From Bacillus mycoides (lineage in GTDB: Bacteria > Bacillota > Bacilli > Bacillales > Bacillaceae_G), in NCBI RefSeq assembly GCF_018742245.1, contig NZ_CP036132.1, forward strand, positions 1,669,001 through 1,733,000: DNA of 64,000 nt. The letters run 5' to 3'. Position numbers and translations under genes: made by a program. The notes beneath the pieces are model-generated. The model was not told the DNA's origin and ran no database searches. It saw nothing but the letters and a program-made list of their open reading frames with translations. Below, one piece after another: positions 36,389-44,931 of this stretch (position 1 is the stretch's first letter; each line of letters begins with the position of its first letter).

Positions 36389-36811
36389 CTATTCATTTGA
36401 GGTGCTATTGATTATTTTCACATTTGGCCAGTTTTCTTTTAAGAGTGAAATGAATTTCTCCTCTTTTTGTGGTACGAAAGATGTTACTGAGTCGAATAAA
36501 TTATAATGAATTTCTATTTGCTGTCTTGTCCAATTTTCTGAACGAAGCTTTTTACCAGAGTATTTAATGTGGCGTATATCTTCAAATGGAATTTCAGTAC
36601 GGAGTATGAAACCATGTTTAACAACAAGGGCAGATTCCGTTATTTTGTAATGAGAAAAATAGAAAGAAGAGAGATTCACGATATTTAAGAGCATCATGAG
36701 AGTGAAAAAAATAGAATTATCATTTTGAAAGAATAGGGAAATGAAAAAAACAACTAAAAACAATGAGATTAAAATGATATGAAATGGATTTTTTTTCGCT
36801 TTAAATTTCAA
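36389..36811 (-). CDS. Bacterial PH-domain membrane protein
   Basis: About 140 residues: two N-terminal membrane helices, then YKITESALVVKHGFILRTEIPFEDI-type strands and HIKYSGKKLRSEN, the pattern of bPH_2/YdbS-like domains, ending FISLLKENWPNVKI. The start is taken as TTG 36811, 6 bases after GAGGTGA; a GTG at 36820 overlaps that site. Function unknown; single gene. Confidence 0.7.
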   Translation of the reverse strand: MKFKAKKNPFHIILISLFLVVFFISLFFQNDNSIFFTLMMLLNIVNLSSFYFSHYKITESALVVKHGFILRTEIPFEDIRHIKYSGKKLRSENWTRQQIEIHYNLFDSVTSFVPQKEEKFISLLKENWPNVKIINSTSNE

Positions 36812-36862
36812 GTGAATCACCTCGGTATACCAGTTATTAAAATAATTAAATCACAATATTGT

Positions 36863-36908
36863 AATGAAACGTAAAAATATGCAACATTACATATTTTTAC
36901 GTTTCATT
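36863..36908. repeat. Perfect 19-base inverted repeat
   Basis: Arms 36863-36881 (AATGAAACGTAAAAATATG) and 36890-36908 pair perfectly over an 8-base loop. There is no U-run, so it is not a normal terminator. It lies between the PH-domain gene start and the small lipoprotein gene. Confidence 0.8.
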
Positions 36909-36974
36909 ATTCGTGTAAACTTTTTTTGATGGGGTAAATTTAAATGAAGTTTTACAAAAGTGGAGTTGCATACA

Positions 36975-37136
36975 ATGATTTGCAGAAAAAGCATTAAAGT
37001 AATAGTCATAATTTGTTGTATGATGATGATTAGTGGTTGTTCAAATAGATTCGTTGAGGATGGAAATCGAAAACATGTATTTGTACAAGCAAGTAAAGTT
37101 TTAGTAGAGGTTGTTTATAAAATATATAAAAGGTAA
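36975..37136 (+). CDS. Small lipoprotein
   Basis: 53 residues: basic start MICRKSIK, hydrophobic run, and a lipobox ISGC with Cys ~22, then a short tail RFVEDGNRKHVFVQASK ending in YKR. GGAG lies 9 bases before the ATG and a terminator follows directly, so I accept it as a gene despite its size. No family recognised; it would be anchored outside the membrane. Confidence 0.6.
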   Translation: MICRKSIKVIVIICCMMMISGCSNRFVEDGNRKHVFVQASKVLVEVVYKIYKR

Positions 37137-37166
37137 AAGGTGTTTCCATATACGGAAACACCTTTT
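37135..37166 (+). terminator. Terminator of the small lipoprotein gene
   Basis: Thirteen-base arms (AAAAGGTGTTTCC, 37135-37147, and 37154-37166) with a U-run; the stem begins within the stop codon. Confidence 0.8.
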
Positions 37167-37331
37167 TGGTAGTTAAAATTGAATGCTGGAAGGGTCTTGA
37201 ATAGTAGTCATGTTTTGTTTCACATCCCATAATAATTAGTTTGTTAAAATACATTCGTTTTTCGGTGTGATAAGTCCTATTTATCATAGTTAGATAAACA
37301 TTTTTATAAAAGTTTGTAAAATAGGTAAACG

Positions 37332-37347
37332 AAACATTGAAATGTTT
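37332..37347. promoter_or_regulatory. Palindrome upstream of the DUF2087 regulator
   Basis: AAACATT-GA-AATGTTT, about 90 bases upstream of the regulator start; AAACATTT recurs at 37410. A possible autoregulatory site, by position only. Confidence 0.3.
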
Positions 37348-37435
37348 ACTTTTTATATGTTAAGATGATGAAGTGATAATAAACGTTATTGTAATTTGTT
37401 TGTTTTTAAATAAACATTTTGAAGGAGTGTTTAGT

Positions 37436-38200
37436 ATGAGTGATATATCAGAGAAGTTTTGGGATGCGTCGGTAGAGGAATTGAAGAAAGGGTATGTATT
37501 TGACGAGGTAGCAGAGGAGTATATTTGTTTAGCTTGTGGAGAAACGTTTATTAAAGGGGTTATTTATCAAGAAAATCAAGTTTTGTATGAAGCAGAGAAG
37601 TTTGTACAGTTGCATATTCAAAATGAGCATACGTCTATGTTTGAATATTTATTAAATCTTGATAAGAAGTTTACAGGTTTAACTGATTTGCAAAAGAAAA
37701 TGGTTCAGTTTTTCCATATGGGACTTAACGATAAAGAGATTGTAAAAGAAATGGACGGCGGGAGCACGTCGACGATTCGCAATCATCGATTTACATTGCG
37801 AGAGAAAATGAAGCAAGCGAAAGTATTTTTAGCGTTAATGGAATTGTCAGAAGAAAAATCAAAAGTTCAAACTAAATTTGTACCGATTCATAGAACAGCT
37901 ACGATGGTGGATGATCGATACAATATTACAGAGGAAGAAAATGCTGAAGTTTTAACAACGCATTTTACAGAAGGTTTGGATGGACCGCTTTCTAAATTTC
38001 CGAAAAAGCAAAAGCGTAAATTAATTATATTACGTCATTTAGCGAAGAAATTCGATAGTAATAAAAAGTATACTGAAAAAGAAGTAAATACAGTTTTAGA
38101 AAATATATATCCGGATTTTGTAACTTTGAGAAGATATTTAATTGAATATGGTTTTTTAGATAGAACAGCTGATGGAAGCCAATATTGGGTGAAGTTATAA
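37436..38200 (+). CDS. DUF2087 transcriptional regulator
   Basis: About 254 residues. The N-terminus has a CxxC pair (YICLACGETF) and a distal HIQNEH that could form a metal site; the middle (LTDLQKKMVQFFHMG and STSTIRNHRFTLREKMK) looks like a LuxR-type HTH; the C-terminus FPKKQKRKLIILRHLAKKF to TLRRYLIEYGFLDR is a DUF2087 domain. ATG 37436 follows GAAGGAG by 8 bases; an upstream in-frame ATG at 37373 lacks one. It may control the MATE pump downstream. Confidence 0.8.
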   Translation: MSDISEKFWDASVEELKKGYVFDEVAEEYICLACGETFIKGVIYQENQVLYEAEKFVQLHIQNEHTSMFEYLLNLDKKFTGLTDLQKKMVQFFHMGLNDKEIVKEMDGGSTSTIRNHRFTLREKMKQAKVFLALMELSEEKSKVQTKFVPIHRTATMVDDRYNITEEENAEVLTTHFTEGLDGPLSKFPKKQKRKLIILRHLAKKFDSNKKYTEKEVNTVLENIYPDFVTLRRYLIEYGFLDRTADGSQYWVKL

Positions 38201-38382
38201 GAATGAAGAGAAGAAAATGAATAGAAGCACATCATAAAAACAACTATACAAAGAGATAGAGGATTACAGATACGAAAAATATGTTAAAGTTCTATGATGA
38301 ATTTGAAAATAGTGAGTGGAAGAAGAATTTACTTTAACGAGCAAACAGTATAGAAATGGTTGGAGTAATTACAACTATTTGA

Positions 38383-38400
38383 GCACGGATATAACCGTGC
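38383..38400 (+). promoter_or_regulatory. Small hairpin before the MATE gene
   Basis: GCACGG and CCGTGC with a 6-base loop, 27 bases before the start codon and just ahead of the ribosome site. Could be a leader hairpin or an operator. The remainder of 38201-38427 holds no supported gene. Confidence 0.3.
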
Positions 38401-38427
38401 AGAAATTAATAAAAGGAGAAATGAAAT

Positions 38428-39837
38428 TTGAAACCACCTACAGATAACAATAAAGAAGGTGTAGAGTCACAGCAGTCAGAAACGGAACATAAGCCGATAT
38501 GGAAATCGATGTCCATGTTTTTAGTACCGTTACTTTTAAGTAATGTATTACAGTCAGTTGGACAGTTATTTGGAATGGTAGTAGTAGGAAGATGGCTTGG
38601 CGTAAATGATCTAGCAGCTATATCGGCATTCTTCCCGTTATTTTTCCTGCTCGTTTCATTTGTAATTGGAATTGGTTCTGGTAGTTCAATTTTAATTGGT
38701 CAGGCATTTGGTGCTAAAAATGAAGAACGTTTAAAAGCTATCGTTGGTACGACGCTTACGTTTACTTTTATTATCGGAGTCGTGTTGGCGATAATAGGTA
38801 GTATTTTTGCGATGGATATTATGCGCCTTATGGGAACACCAGAAAATATTATTGGAATAAGTGTGCATTACGCAAGAATTTTATTTATATCTATGCCAGT
38901 ATTATTTTTATATTTTGCATACACAACATTTATGAGAGGTACAGGAGATTCTAAAACGCCATTTTACTTTTTAATCGTTAGTACAGCGCTAAATATGATC
39001 TTATTACCAATTCTTATTTTTGGCTGGTTAGGAGCTCCGAAATTAGATGTTTACGGAGCAGCCTATGCTTCAGTTATATCTACAGTTATTACGTTTATTG
39101 TCATGCTATTGTATTTAAAGAAGAAAAATCATCCACTACAATTAGACGGGACAGTAAGAAAATATCTTCGTATGGACTGGGAGTTATTAAAGTTATTGTT
39201 ACGACTTGGTATTCCAGCGAGTATTAATATGATATTAGTTTCATTATCAGAAATTGCAGTAATTGCATTTGTGAATCGCTATGGATCAGATGCAACAGCG
39301 GCGTATGGTGTTGTGAACCAAGTTGCAAGTTATGTACAAATGCCGGCAGTTAGTCTCGGCATTACCGTATCAATTTTTGCGGCGCAATCAATTGGTGCGA
39401 ACCAATTTGATCGATTACAGAAAGTTGTTAAGGCCGGAATCATCATGAATTATATTATTGGTGGTGTATTAATATCTCTTATTTACTTGTTCTCAAGAGA
39501 TATTTTAGCACTATTTTTGACAAGTCAAAATACAATTGACATTGCTCATAGTCTAATCATGATTACATTATGGAGCTACTTAATTTTCGGTCATGCACAA
39601 ATTATTAGTGCGACAATGCGAGCAAGTGGTACTGTACTATGGCCAACTGTAATCAGTGTTGTATCAATTTGGCTTGTTGAAGTACCTGTAGCGTATTATC
39701 TTTCTTACCATACGAGTCTTGGTATAGAAGGAATTTGGATTGGATACCCAGCGGCATTCATCGTCAGTTTAATATTACAGTATGCATATTATAAGCTTTC
39801 ATGGCAGAAGAAACGAATTACACGATTAGTGAGTTAA
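38428..39837 (+). CDS. MATE-family multidrug efflux pump
   Basis: 469 residues and twelve membrane helices. MATE pattern at the start (MFLVPLLLSNVLQSVGQL) and VVGRWLGVNDLAAISAFFP; the second half repeats with IPASINMILVSLSEIAVIAF. It would export cationic drugs in exchange for Na+ or H+. The start is TTG 38428, 9 bases after AAAAGGAG. Its own terminator follows. Confidence 0.9.
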   Translation: MKPPTDNNKEGVESQQSETEHKPIWKSMSMFLVPLLLSNVLQSVGQLFGMVVVGRWLGVNDLAAISAFFPLFFLLVSFVIGIGSGSSILIGQAFGAKNEERLKAIVGTTLTFTFIIGVVLAIIGSIFAMDIMRLMGTPENIIGISVHYARILFISMPVLFLYFAYTTFMRGTGDSKTPFYFLIVSTALNMILLPILIFGWLGAPKLDVYGAAYASVISTVITFIVMLLYLKKKNHPLQLDGTVRKYLRMDWELLKLLLRLGIPASINMILVSLSEIAVIAFVNRYGSDATAAYGVVNQVASYVQMPAVSLGITVSIFAAQSIGANQFDRLQKVVKAGIIMNYIIGGVLISLIYLFSRDILALFLTSQNTIDIAHSLIMITLWSYLIFGHAQIISATMRASGTVLWPTVISVVSIWLVEVPVAYYLSYHTSLGIEGIWIGYPAAFIVSLILQYAYYKLSWQKKRITRLVS

Positions 39838-39843
39838 AAGATG

Positions 39844-39880
39844 AAAATGTCCCTAAGTCATTATACTTAGGGACATTTTT
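39844..39880 (+). terminator. Terminator of the MATE gene
   Basis: Fifteen-base arms 39844-39858 (AAAATGTCCCTAAGT) and 39865-39879, then U. The converging peptidase gene ends at 39894. Confidence 0.88.
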
Positions 39881-39893
39881 CGTTAATGAATGC

Positions 39894-40592
39894 TTATAAA
39901 TAACTTTTTAAAGTTATATCAAAATGTTGTCTAATGAGTTTTCCATTATTCATATAAAACTCCCAAGCTGTATCTGGCTCACCGATAATTTCAAATGAAC
40001 CTTCGGTAATATATAAAGCGCAATTATCTTCTAATGCAATGCCCTCTATATTACCTTGGTGAGTTTGTAAAAACGTATGGAAGGCATTCATTCTATTTAA
40101 TTGATTGTAATGGGGGCAAAATCTTTTATTAACAATACTCCAGCCACTACTTTCTATATAACCGGAACCTTCATAATCTGAACGAATGCTAGATGTGAAC
40201 CAGCACATCGCACCGGCACTATATCCTGCAATAAGTGTTCCGCGTTTTAAAGCAAATAGTAACTTTTCATCTAGTTTATGTTCTTTCCATTGTTCAAGCA
40301 TATGAACGTAATTCCCACCGCCAAGATAAATTAAATCGGCAGAATGAATCATCTCATCTATTTCATATTTAGTAGGTGTTTCGGTTATAAATCGTAAAAT
40401 TTGAACCTCACAATGTAATCGCTTTTCAAACGTTTCTAAAAATAACTTTATATATCCTTCATCATCACGACTAGCTGTTGGAATGAATAATACTTTTGGG
40501 TATTGTTTATTTGTTAATTCTATAAGTCGTTCATTAATATGCAAGTGATTTGGATCGTGTAAATCACCGCCACCAATGACAGCTAATTTCAT
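39894..40592 (-). CDS. Peptidase E family (S51) protein
   Basis: 232 residues. The nucleophile segment GTLIAGYSAGAMCWF (Ser ~137), the preceding LIYLGGGNYVHML and LEDNCALYI late in the chain are features of peptidase E / type 1 glutamine amidotransferase-like proteins. PepE cuts Asp-X dipeptides in the cytoplasm; paralogues include cyanophycinases. Single gene with GGTGG before the ATG. Confidence 0.85.
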   Translation of the reverse strand: MKLAVIGGGDLHDPNHLHINERLIELTNKQYPKVLFIPTASRDDEGYIKLFLETFEKRLHCEVQILRFITETPTKYEIDEMIHSADLIYLGGGNYVHMLEQWKEHKLDEKLLFALKRGTLIAGYSAGAMCWFTSSIRSDYEGSGYIESSGWSIVNKRFCPHYNQLNRMNAFHTFLQTHQGNIEGIALEDNCALYITEGSFEIIGEPDTAWEFYMNNGKLIRQHFDITLKSYL

Positions 40593-40748
40593 AGTAAAGC
40601 ACCACCTAATAATATTTGTTATGTAAAAATTCGATAGCGGGGAGTTACATTCCTTCTGTGATTTAATGAATAAGGGGAAATAAAGTGAACAATATATTGA
40701 AATAGCATAAGGAGTTGATAGCTGTGGATAGAAAGGAATTAGAAGTAG
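40593..40748. other. Non-coding gap before the bcr1 copy
   Basis: No supported gene. An AAGGAG followed by GTG at 40723 opens a reading frame that runs only ten codons before entering the repeat; the frame does not continue when the repeat is removed. Confidence 0.3.
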
Positions 40749-40907
40749 TTTATCCCGCTATTTGCGGGCAGTAAGACTCCTGCTTCAAAATTCGGCTGGA
40801 GCAAAGCAGTTAGGTGGAAGCCCTGCTGCCCGTAAACGCCCGATTGGTGTGGGCTAATAATCAGTGGGGGATGAACAAAACCCCCACTGATTAAAGTTTC
40901 ACTTTAT
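40749..40907 (+). repeat. bcr1-type repeat, full copy
   Basis: 159 bases from TTTATCCCGC to TCACTTTAT, so TTTAT is at both edges as a probable 5-base target duplication. It contains inverted pieces that can fold (CCCGCTATTTGCGGG, and AATCAGTGGGGG against CCCCCACTGATT). Related copies are at 29943, 53527 and 63415. Confidence 0.85.
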
Positions 40908-40926
40908 TGATATATAATACTGGATA

Positions 40927-40954
40927 ATATTGTTTCAAAGTATGGAAACAATAT
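40927..40954. repeat. Perfect 10-base inverted repeat
   Basis: ATATTGTTTC and GAAACAATAT with an 8-base loop, no U-run. It sits between the bcr1 copy and the next gene, 180 bases upstream of it; purpose unknown. Confidence 0.4.
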
Positions 40955-41136
40955 GTTTAAATGAATATAACGACGTACTAATTAATATTGAAAGAGTGTT
41001 TATATTTAAAAAGTACGGGGAATACCAGAGGTTTTACAAAAGTGGTTTTTACTTTTTATAGGGAATTACTTCATAATATGGTAAAATTATATTAATATAT
41101 TTATTAGCGTAGAATGAAAAGAGGGAGCGTGAAAGA

Positions 41137-41535
41137 GTGGATTTTCGATTTGAGTTTGCAGCGAAGGTGAAAGAATATTTAGATGATGAAAAAGATGAAA
41201 AAATAATAAAAGATGGACACAGAGATATAATTTTTAAATATTTATATCCGTTAGAGAGTGAAATTGGCATTTTTAAAAATCCTAACTTTACTTTTTTTGC
41301 ATCAGGAAGACGTTCACATATAGTATTAGAAAATATTGAATTTAAAACAGAAGTAAACGTAGAAAGTAATATAATTGAAATTACAAAAATAGTGGATAAT
41401 GTGGTAATTCCATTAGATACTATCGTAGCAAAAGATCGGGAATTATTTGCACTCGGGCGTAATGAGAAATTTAGTGCGCAAATATTAGAATATTATCTCT
41501 ATGATACATTTGGAGAGAAGTTAGGTTTACAATGA
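41137..41535 (+). CDS. Hypothetical protein, DUF3942-like
   Basis: 132 residues, soluble: FRFEFAAKVKEYLDDEKDEK at the start, FTFFASGRRSHIVLENIEFK in the centre and IVAKDRELFALGRNEKFSAQ near the end. This resembles the DUF3942 proteins found mostly in the B. cereus group, from memory and not checked. Start GTG 41137 lies 9 bases after GAGGGAG. Function unknown. Confidence 0.6.
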   Translation: MDFRFEFAAKVKEYLDDEKDEKIIKDGHRDIIFKYLYPLESEIGIFKNPNFTFFASGRRSHIVLENIEFKTEVNVESNIIEITKIVDNVVIPLDTIVAKDRELFALGRNEKFSAQILEYYLYDTFGEKLGLQ

Positions 41536-41607
41536 ATCGAACGCGGTACAGATAACTAATTAGTGGAGATTAGGATCCATTTAAGTATCAGTTAATATCA
41601 TTCATGT

Positions 41608-41643
41608 TTGACCTTCTATATATTTTATACTACAATCTGTAGT
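41608..41643 (+). promoter_or_regulatory. blaI promoter with overlapping BlaI-type operator
   Basis: TTGACC at 41608 and TACAAT at 41631 (spacing 17). The palindrome ACTACA-ATC-TGTAGT at 41629-41643 covers the -10 box and has the TACA/TGTA core of BlaI/MecI operators. A matching palindrome lies before ccdA at 42912. Confidence 0.75.
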
Positions 41644-41660
41644 GTGAAAGGGGCCATACG

Positions 41661-42077
41661 ATGTTTACTCAAAACTACAAGTTAAATGAGCAAGGGTTAA
41701 ATCACTTTTTCGGACCGCTTGAAGCGAAAATAATGGAAATTGTTTGGGCTACTGAGGGTATTACCATTAAAGATGTGCAACAGAAATTAAGTGAAGAATC
41801 CCCGGTGAATTTTAATACTGTAATGACAGTTATGAACAGATTAGTAGAGAAAGCACATTTAGAAAAGCATATCGTGAAAAGAAGTGGTATGTATCGTACT
41901 ACACAAACGAAAGAAGAATTTTTATCTAATCAAACGAAGAAAATGACACAAGAATTAATGGGTGAATTTGGAAATCTTGTTGTGAACCATATGATAGATG
42001 AATTAGAACAAGCTGATCCATCTTTAATAAAAAAATTAGAAGAGAAATTAAGTCAGCTAAAAAAAGAGGACAGATAA
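41661..42077 (+). CDS. blaI: BlaI/MecI/CopY-family repressor
   Basis: 138 residues. Winged HTH: LEAKIMEIVWATEGITIKDVQ, then FNTVMTVMNRLVEKAHLEKH as recognition helix and wing; the helical dimer tail includes GEFGNLVVNHMIDELE. In this family, repression ends when a membrane M56 protease triggers cleavage, and exactly such a gene follows one base later. The promoter carries a palindrome of the right type. The targets look like ccdA-tlpA rather than a beta-lactamase. Confidence 0.9.
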   Translation: MFTQNYKLNEQGLNHFFGPLEAKIMEIVWATEGITIKDVQQKLSEESPVNFNTVMTVMNRLVEKAHLEKHIVKRSGMYRTTQTKEEFLSNQTKKMTQELMGEFGNLVVNHMIDELEQADPSLIKKLEEKLSQLKKEDR

Positions 42078-42078
42078 A

Positions 42079-42891
42079 ATGAAGTGGCAAATGCGTAAAA
42101 TCGTTTTGTTAGCAGTGACTACTAGTGTTCTTTTTTTTAGTATGTTAATGTACTACGTTACATACCCATTTCTTTTTCAAAATAAAGCATTTTTCCTTTC
42201 ACAATTTTGTTTATTTGAATTACAAAAGCATATGAGGGAACTATCAATACTTCGTATAATGATAGCCGGATTACTGTTATTTACTGTAATCATTATAAGT
42301 AAAAGAATTTGGAAGCAGTTTTTTTATAGTAAAAAATTGAAAAAAAGTCTCGTGTCTATTACTAGAAAAGGAAAGCAAGTGTACGTATTATCAACGTTAC
42401 AGATTACGGCATTTACAATTGGGTTATTTCGACCGAAAATTGTTATTTCAGAAGGAATGTTTCAGGCGTTTTCAGAGGAAGAAATTGATGCGATTGTATT
42501 ACATGAGGAATATCATCAAAAAAATCGAGATCCATTAAAGTTATTTTTCTTTACATTGTTAGCTGAAGGAATGATGTACATTCCTATATTAAAAGGAATG
42601 CTGCAGCGTTATCATGTCTATCAGGAGCTATCAGCTGATAAATATGCGATGCAAAAAATGAAATCTTCATTTGAGCTAGGTAGTGCATTATTAAAGTTAA
42701 TTAAAATAAAGACGATGGAAAATCAATGTATTACAGCTTCGTTTGCGAAAACTGCAATTAATTTACGAATTGAGCAAGTGTTGAATGAGAAAGTTATTAA
42801 GTTGAATATACCATTACATACGAATTCAGTATATGTAACGTTAGGGCTATTTTGTATGTCGATTGTACTTATTGTCGGAGAGTGCATATAG
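42079..42891 (+). CDS. M56-family membrane metallopeptidase (BlaR1-like, no sensor domain)
   Basis: 270 residues. Helices at the N-terminus and ~55, a zinc motif HEEYH (~143) after LHE-type IDAIVLHEEYHQKNRDP, a following EGMMYIPIL helix, ELSADKYA as the third ligand region, and a last helix at the end. Full BlaR1 is about 585-600 residues with a penicillin-binding domain; this ends after the fourth helix, so the signal it senses is unlikely to be a beta-lactam. It overlaps no gene but follows blaI directly. Confidence 0.82.
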   Translation: MKWQMRKIVLLAVTTSVLFFSMLMYYVTYPFLFQNKAFFLSQFCLFELQKHMRELSILRIMIAGLLLFTVIIISKRIWKQFFYSKKLKKSLVSITRKGKQVYVLSTLQITAFTIGLFRPKIVISEGMFQAFSEEEIDAIVLHEEYHQKNRDPLKLFFFTLLAEGMMYIPILKGMLQRYHVYQELSADKYAMQKMKSSFELGSALLKLIKIKTMENQCITASFAKTAINLRIEQVLNEKVIKLNIPLHTNSVYVTLGLFCMSIVLIVGECI

Positions 42892-42911
42892 CCTCTTTTT
42901 TTTAACAGTTA

Positions 42912-42930
42912 ACACTACGTTTCGTAGTGT
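42912..42930. promoter_or_regulatory. Second BlaI-type operator, upstream of ccdA
   Basis: Perfect palindrome ACACTACG-TTT-CGTAGTGT. Its core ACTACG-N3-CGTAGT matches the blaI promoter site ACTACA-N3-TGTAGT. It lies 17 bases before the ccdA start. Confidence 0.65.
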
Positions 42931-42946
42931 ATTTAGGGGGAATAAA

Positions 42947-43660
42947 ATGAATGCGGCGGATTTAACAATTTGGCTAGTAGTAGGGGCTGGGGTGCTTTCA
43001 TTTATATCACCATGTTCTTTACCGCTATATCCATCTTATTTATCATATATTACAGGTGTTTCTATTCAAGATTTAAAAGAAAATCGTGGAATTATGCAAA
43101 AGTCAGCGATTATACATACAGTATTTTTTATGATCGGTTTCTCGGTTATTTTTTATGCATTAGGTTTATCAGTAAGCTGGATTGGGATCACTTTTTCATC
43201 TAATCAAAAGCTGATTCAGCAAATTGGTGGAATATTTATTATTTTGATGGGGCTATTTATGACTGGAGTGATTCAGCCTAAGTGGCTTATGGCAGAGAAA
43301 AAAGTACAATATAGAAGTAAATCGACAGGATATATTCGCTCGATTTTGGTGGGTATGACATATGCAGCAGGATGGACACCGTGTGTTGGGCCAATATTTT
43401 CTGCGGTACTTATGCTCGGTGCGACCAATCCTGAAAGTGCGCTTCTGTATATTACAGCGTACACCCTTGGATTTGCAGTTCCGTTTTTCGTGATGGCATT
43501 TTTTATCGGAAAGGTAAAATGGATTGTTACATATGCCAATGTCATGATGAAAATTGGCGGTGGAATGATGATACTAACAGGGGTTTTATTATATACAAAT
43601 CAAATGACGAAAATTACAGCATTCTTTATTCGTATATTTGGTGGATTTACAGGATTTTAG
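42947..43660 (+). CDS. ccdA: Cytochrome c biogenesis protein CcdA family
   Basis: About 237 residues with six membrane helices. The paired Cys are in ISPCSLPLYPSYLSYI (~24) and AAGWTPCVGPIFSA (~147), the two half-repeat motifs of CcdA/DsbD-type transporters. It carries electrons across the membrane from cytoplasmic thioredoxin to an outer thiol protein, here probably the TlpA protein next door. Start ATG 42947 follows AGGGGG by 6 bases; longer readings would cross the operator. Confidence 0.92.
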   Translation: MNAADLTIWLVVGAGVLSFISPCSLPLYPSYLSYITGVSIQDLKENRGIMQKSAIIHTVFFMIGFSVIFYALGLSVSWIGITFSSNQKLIQQIGGIFIILMGLFMTGVIQPKWLMAEKKVQYRSKSTGYIRSILVGMTYAAGWTPCVGPIFSAVLMLGATNPESALLYITAYTLGFAVPFFVMAFFIGKVKWIVTYANVMMKIGGGMMILTGVLLYTNQMTKITAFFIRIFGGFTGF

Positions 43661-43678
43661 AAATGAGGAGGAAGAAAA

Positions 43679-44233
43679 GTGAAGAAACTAATTGCTATTA
43701 TACTGGCCGGGGCACTAATTTGGGCAGGGGTTAATTTTTATAATACAAAGAAAGAAGAAAAAGAAAGAAAAGCGAAACAAGCGGAGTTACAAGAAAAAGA
43801 AGTATTGCCACAAGTGGGATTTAAAGCACCAAACATAACATTAAAAGGATTGGACGGGAAGCTGTATTCGTTAAATGATGCAAAGGGAAAACCATATGTT
43901 ATTAATTTTTGGGCATCGTGGTGTGGCCCATGTGAAATGGAGGCTCCTGACTTAGTTCGTTTGTATGATAAGTATAAAAAGGATGTTGAAATCTTTGCGG
44001 TAAATGCAACAATCGGGGATCCAGTACAAGAAGCGAGCGCATTCGCAGATCGCCACGGATTTAAATTTCCAGTTCTATTAGATATGGACGGAGTAGCTGG
44101 ATTAGATTATAAAGTATTCTCTTTACCAACGACATTTTTTGTTAATAAAGATGGAATTATTGTAGATCAGGCACGAGGTGTATTACCTCCAGATCAATTA
44201 GAAGAGAAGTTTAAGAAAATAATTGAGAATTAA
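43679..44233 (+). CDS. TlpA/ResA-like membrane-anchored thioredoxin
   Basis: 184 residues. An N-terminal helix anchors it; a charged linker (KKEEKERKAKQAELQEK) leads to a thioredoxin fold with WCGPC at ~81-85, preceded by NFWASW, and the cis-Pro segment FSLPTTFFV. It should reduce disulfides outside the membrane, for example on apocytochrome c, using electrons from CcdA. GTG start 43679 after GAGGAGGAAG. Confidence 0.92.
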   Translation: MKKLIAIILAGALIWAGVNFYNTKKEEKERKAKQAELQEKEVLPQVGFKAPNITLKGLDGKLYSLNDAKGKPYVINFWASWCGPCEMEAPDLVRLYDKYKKDVEIFAVNATIGDPVQEASAFADRHGFKFPVLLDMDGVAGLDYKVFSLPTTFFVNKDGIIVDQARGVLPPDQLEEKFKKIIEN

Positions 44234-44247
44234 GAGGGGATTTCATA

Positions 44248-44931
44248 GTGATGGAGTGGATGGTGAGGTTACAACCCGTTTCTCTTATAATAGGAAGTCT
44301 ATTTGGATTTACTCTGATGAAACTAAGGATGAAAAAGCAAAATATTCAATATGAAAAAATGATGGATGCAGTAACGAATGGTCTTCTCATCATTGTATTA
44401 GTATGGAAATTCGCACCGGCAATTTTAAATCCAGTATGGGCCATTGGGGCGCCGGTGCAAGCATTATTAGCTGTAGGAAGTATTCAACATATTATAGTAG
44501 GTTTTATTATGGCTAGTATATACATTGTTTGGAAAAGTAAAAAAGAGCAATTTTCTCTTCGAATTTTACTTGATACATTGCCCTTCGGATTGTGTGTGAG
44601 TATTATCTTTTATTTTCTATTCCATCAAGAAGTAGGTATACAAACGACACTCCCATGGGGGATGAAAATATATGAATCAAAATTTTTGTATCATCCTATT
44701 TTCATGTATGAGATTATACTCGCACTCGGTATAATTGGCTCGTTATGGATTAAAAATGAAAGAGTAGGGAATGGAAAGAATATAAGCTTTTTTCTAATTT
44801 GCGAGGGAATTGCTCATATCATTATTTCGCTTATTAGTGAACAAAATTCAGTTCTATTTGGTCTTTCAATACAGCAAATACTCAGTTTTTTTGTTATTAG
44901 TTTAGGGATTTTATTAGTACCAAAAAAATAA
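44248..44931 (+). CDS. Lgt-like membrane protein
   Basis: 227 residues, seven membrane helices. LLDTLPFGLCVSIIF and KFLYHPIFMYEIILALG resemble prolipoprotein diacylglyceryl transferase (Lgt), whose HPxxLYE segment is conserved, but the Lgt signature with its catalytic Arg and HGG loop is not seen, and the protein is shorter. It is probably not a working Lgt. Fifteen bases after the thioredoxin gene with AGAGGGGA before GTG 44248; last gene of the BlaI cluster. Confidence 0.7.
   Translation: MMEWMVRLQPVSLIIGSLFGFTLMKLRMKKQNIQYEKMMDAVTNGLLIIVLVWKFAPAILNPVWAIGAPVQALLAVGSIQHIIVGFIMASIYIVWKSKKEQFSLRILLDTLPFGLCVSIIFYFLFHQEVGIQTTLPWGMKIYESKFLYHPIFMYEIILALGIIGSLWIKNERVGNGKNISFFLICEGIAHIIISLISEQNSVLFGLSIQQILSFFVISLGILLVPKK

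Noticed and set aside
40723..40773. Short reading frame with ribosome site entering the bcr1 repeat at 40749
   Set aside because: It looked like a gene interrupted by the repeat, but removing the repeat and one TTTAT leaves a stop after ten codons, so no longer gene is restored.
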